NCBI GenBank assembly: GCA_016281295.1
Contig: JAEEII010000231.1
Coordinates: 1 to 14,631 of the forward strand
DNA from: Bacteroidales bacterium
GTDB taxonomy: Bacteria > Bacteroidota > Bacteroidia > Bacteroidales > F082
Direction: 5' to 3'
DNA length: 14,631 bases
A program made the translations under genes and the position numbers. The stretch's first letter is position 1; each line of letters opens with the position of its first letter. A model generated the notes under the pieces. It worked only from the letters and a program-made list of their open reading frames with translations, was not told the origin of the DNA and searched no databases. Shown here piece after piece: positions 14,360-14,631 of this stretch.

Positions 14360-14629
14360 TTACTTTCTGATGCCCAATTCCTTGATGATTGTACGGTATC
14401 TTTCGATGTCAGTTCTCTTTAAATAATCGAGAAGCTTTCTTCTCTTACCTACTAAACGAACCAACGCGCGCTTGGCCGCCACATCTTTTTTGTGTTCCTT
14501 AGTTTGTTCAGTCAAATGCTTGATTCTGTAGGTGAACAAAGCGATTTGGCCTTCTGCTGAACCAGTATCGGCAGCGCTTTTGCCGTATTGGCTGAAAATC
14601 TCTGATTTCTTTTCTGCAGTCAAATACAT
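14360..14629 (-). CDS. rpsO: 30S ribosomal protein S15
   Basis: A complete 89-residue S15, the normal length. It has the family motifs GSAEGQIALFTYRIKHLTEQ (23-42), KKDVAAKRALVRLVGKRRKL and LKRTDIERYRTIIKELGIR at the C-terminus. S15 binds the central domain of 16S rRNA early in assembly of the small subunit. Only two bases upstream of the ATG fall in the window, so its promoter and any autoregulatory leader are not visible. It is followed by a terminator and then pnp. Confidence 0.97.
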   Translation of the reverse strand: MYLTAEKKSEIFSQYGKSAADTGSAEGQIALFTYRIKHLTEQTKEHKKDVAAKRALVRLVGKRRKLLDYLKRTDIERYRTIIKELGIRK

Positions 14630-14631
14630 AA

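Overview
The window looks like chromosomal DNA from an uncultured gut-type Bacteroidales. Several promoters fit the Bacteroidetes consensus (TTG, about 19-20 nt, TAnnTTTG), Shine-Dalgarno sites are absent, the primary sigma factor has the short 287-residue form typical of the phylum, and the exported proteins are type IX-style modular proteins and short-signal lipoproteins.

Layout. Positions 1-3543 (minus) hold the first 1181 codons of a very large secreted modular protein that runs off the left edge. It is an open frame without a stop, so a search requiring both a start and a stop misses it. It is transcribed divergently from a lipoprotein at 3650-4534 (plus), and the two promoters overlap. 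Positions 4680-6314 hold an intact hipB-hipA toxin-antitoxin (TA) operon. From 6381 to 11024 the DNA is an accessory patchwork: a doubly truncated ParE/RelE-type TA remnant; an MNT nucleotidyltransferase followed by a HEPN gene cut before its catalytic motif; a ribulose-phosphate epimerase gene cut at the same point from the other side; an intact antitoxin/PIN toxin pair; a 370-bp non-coding stretch with its own promoter and strong RNA structure leading to a second lipoprotein with a hypervariable-looking C-terminal lectin-like domain; an orphan HicB; and an HTH antitoxin preceded by a 21-codon fragment. Positions 11074-14629 (minus) are the housekeeping block rpsO-pnp-rpoD.

How the parts relate. 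The housekeeping block is probably transcribed rpsO to pnp to rpoD, with an internal terminator after rpsO and a U-tract terminator after rpoD. Next to it lies a TA-rich island in which at least three toxin-side genes look destroyed while most DNA-binding or neutralising partners survive. Related 25-nt hairpins separate the last genes of this island. The two plus-strand lipoproteins share nearly parallel signal peptides and the same C-terminal fold family (Fibrobacter succinogenes major paralogous domain), so they look like a dispersed surface-protein family. No tRNA, rRNA, CRISPR array, integrase, transposase or reverse transcriptase was seen.

All family assignments were made by eye from motifs; no database search was run.
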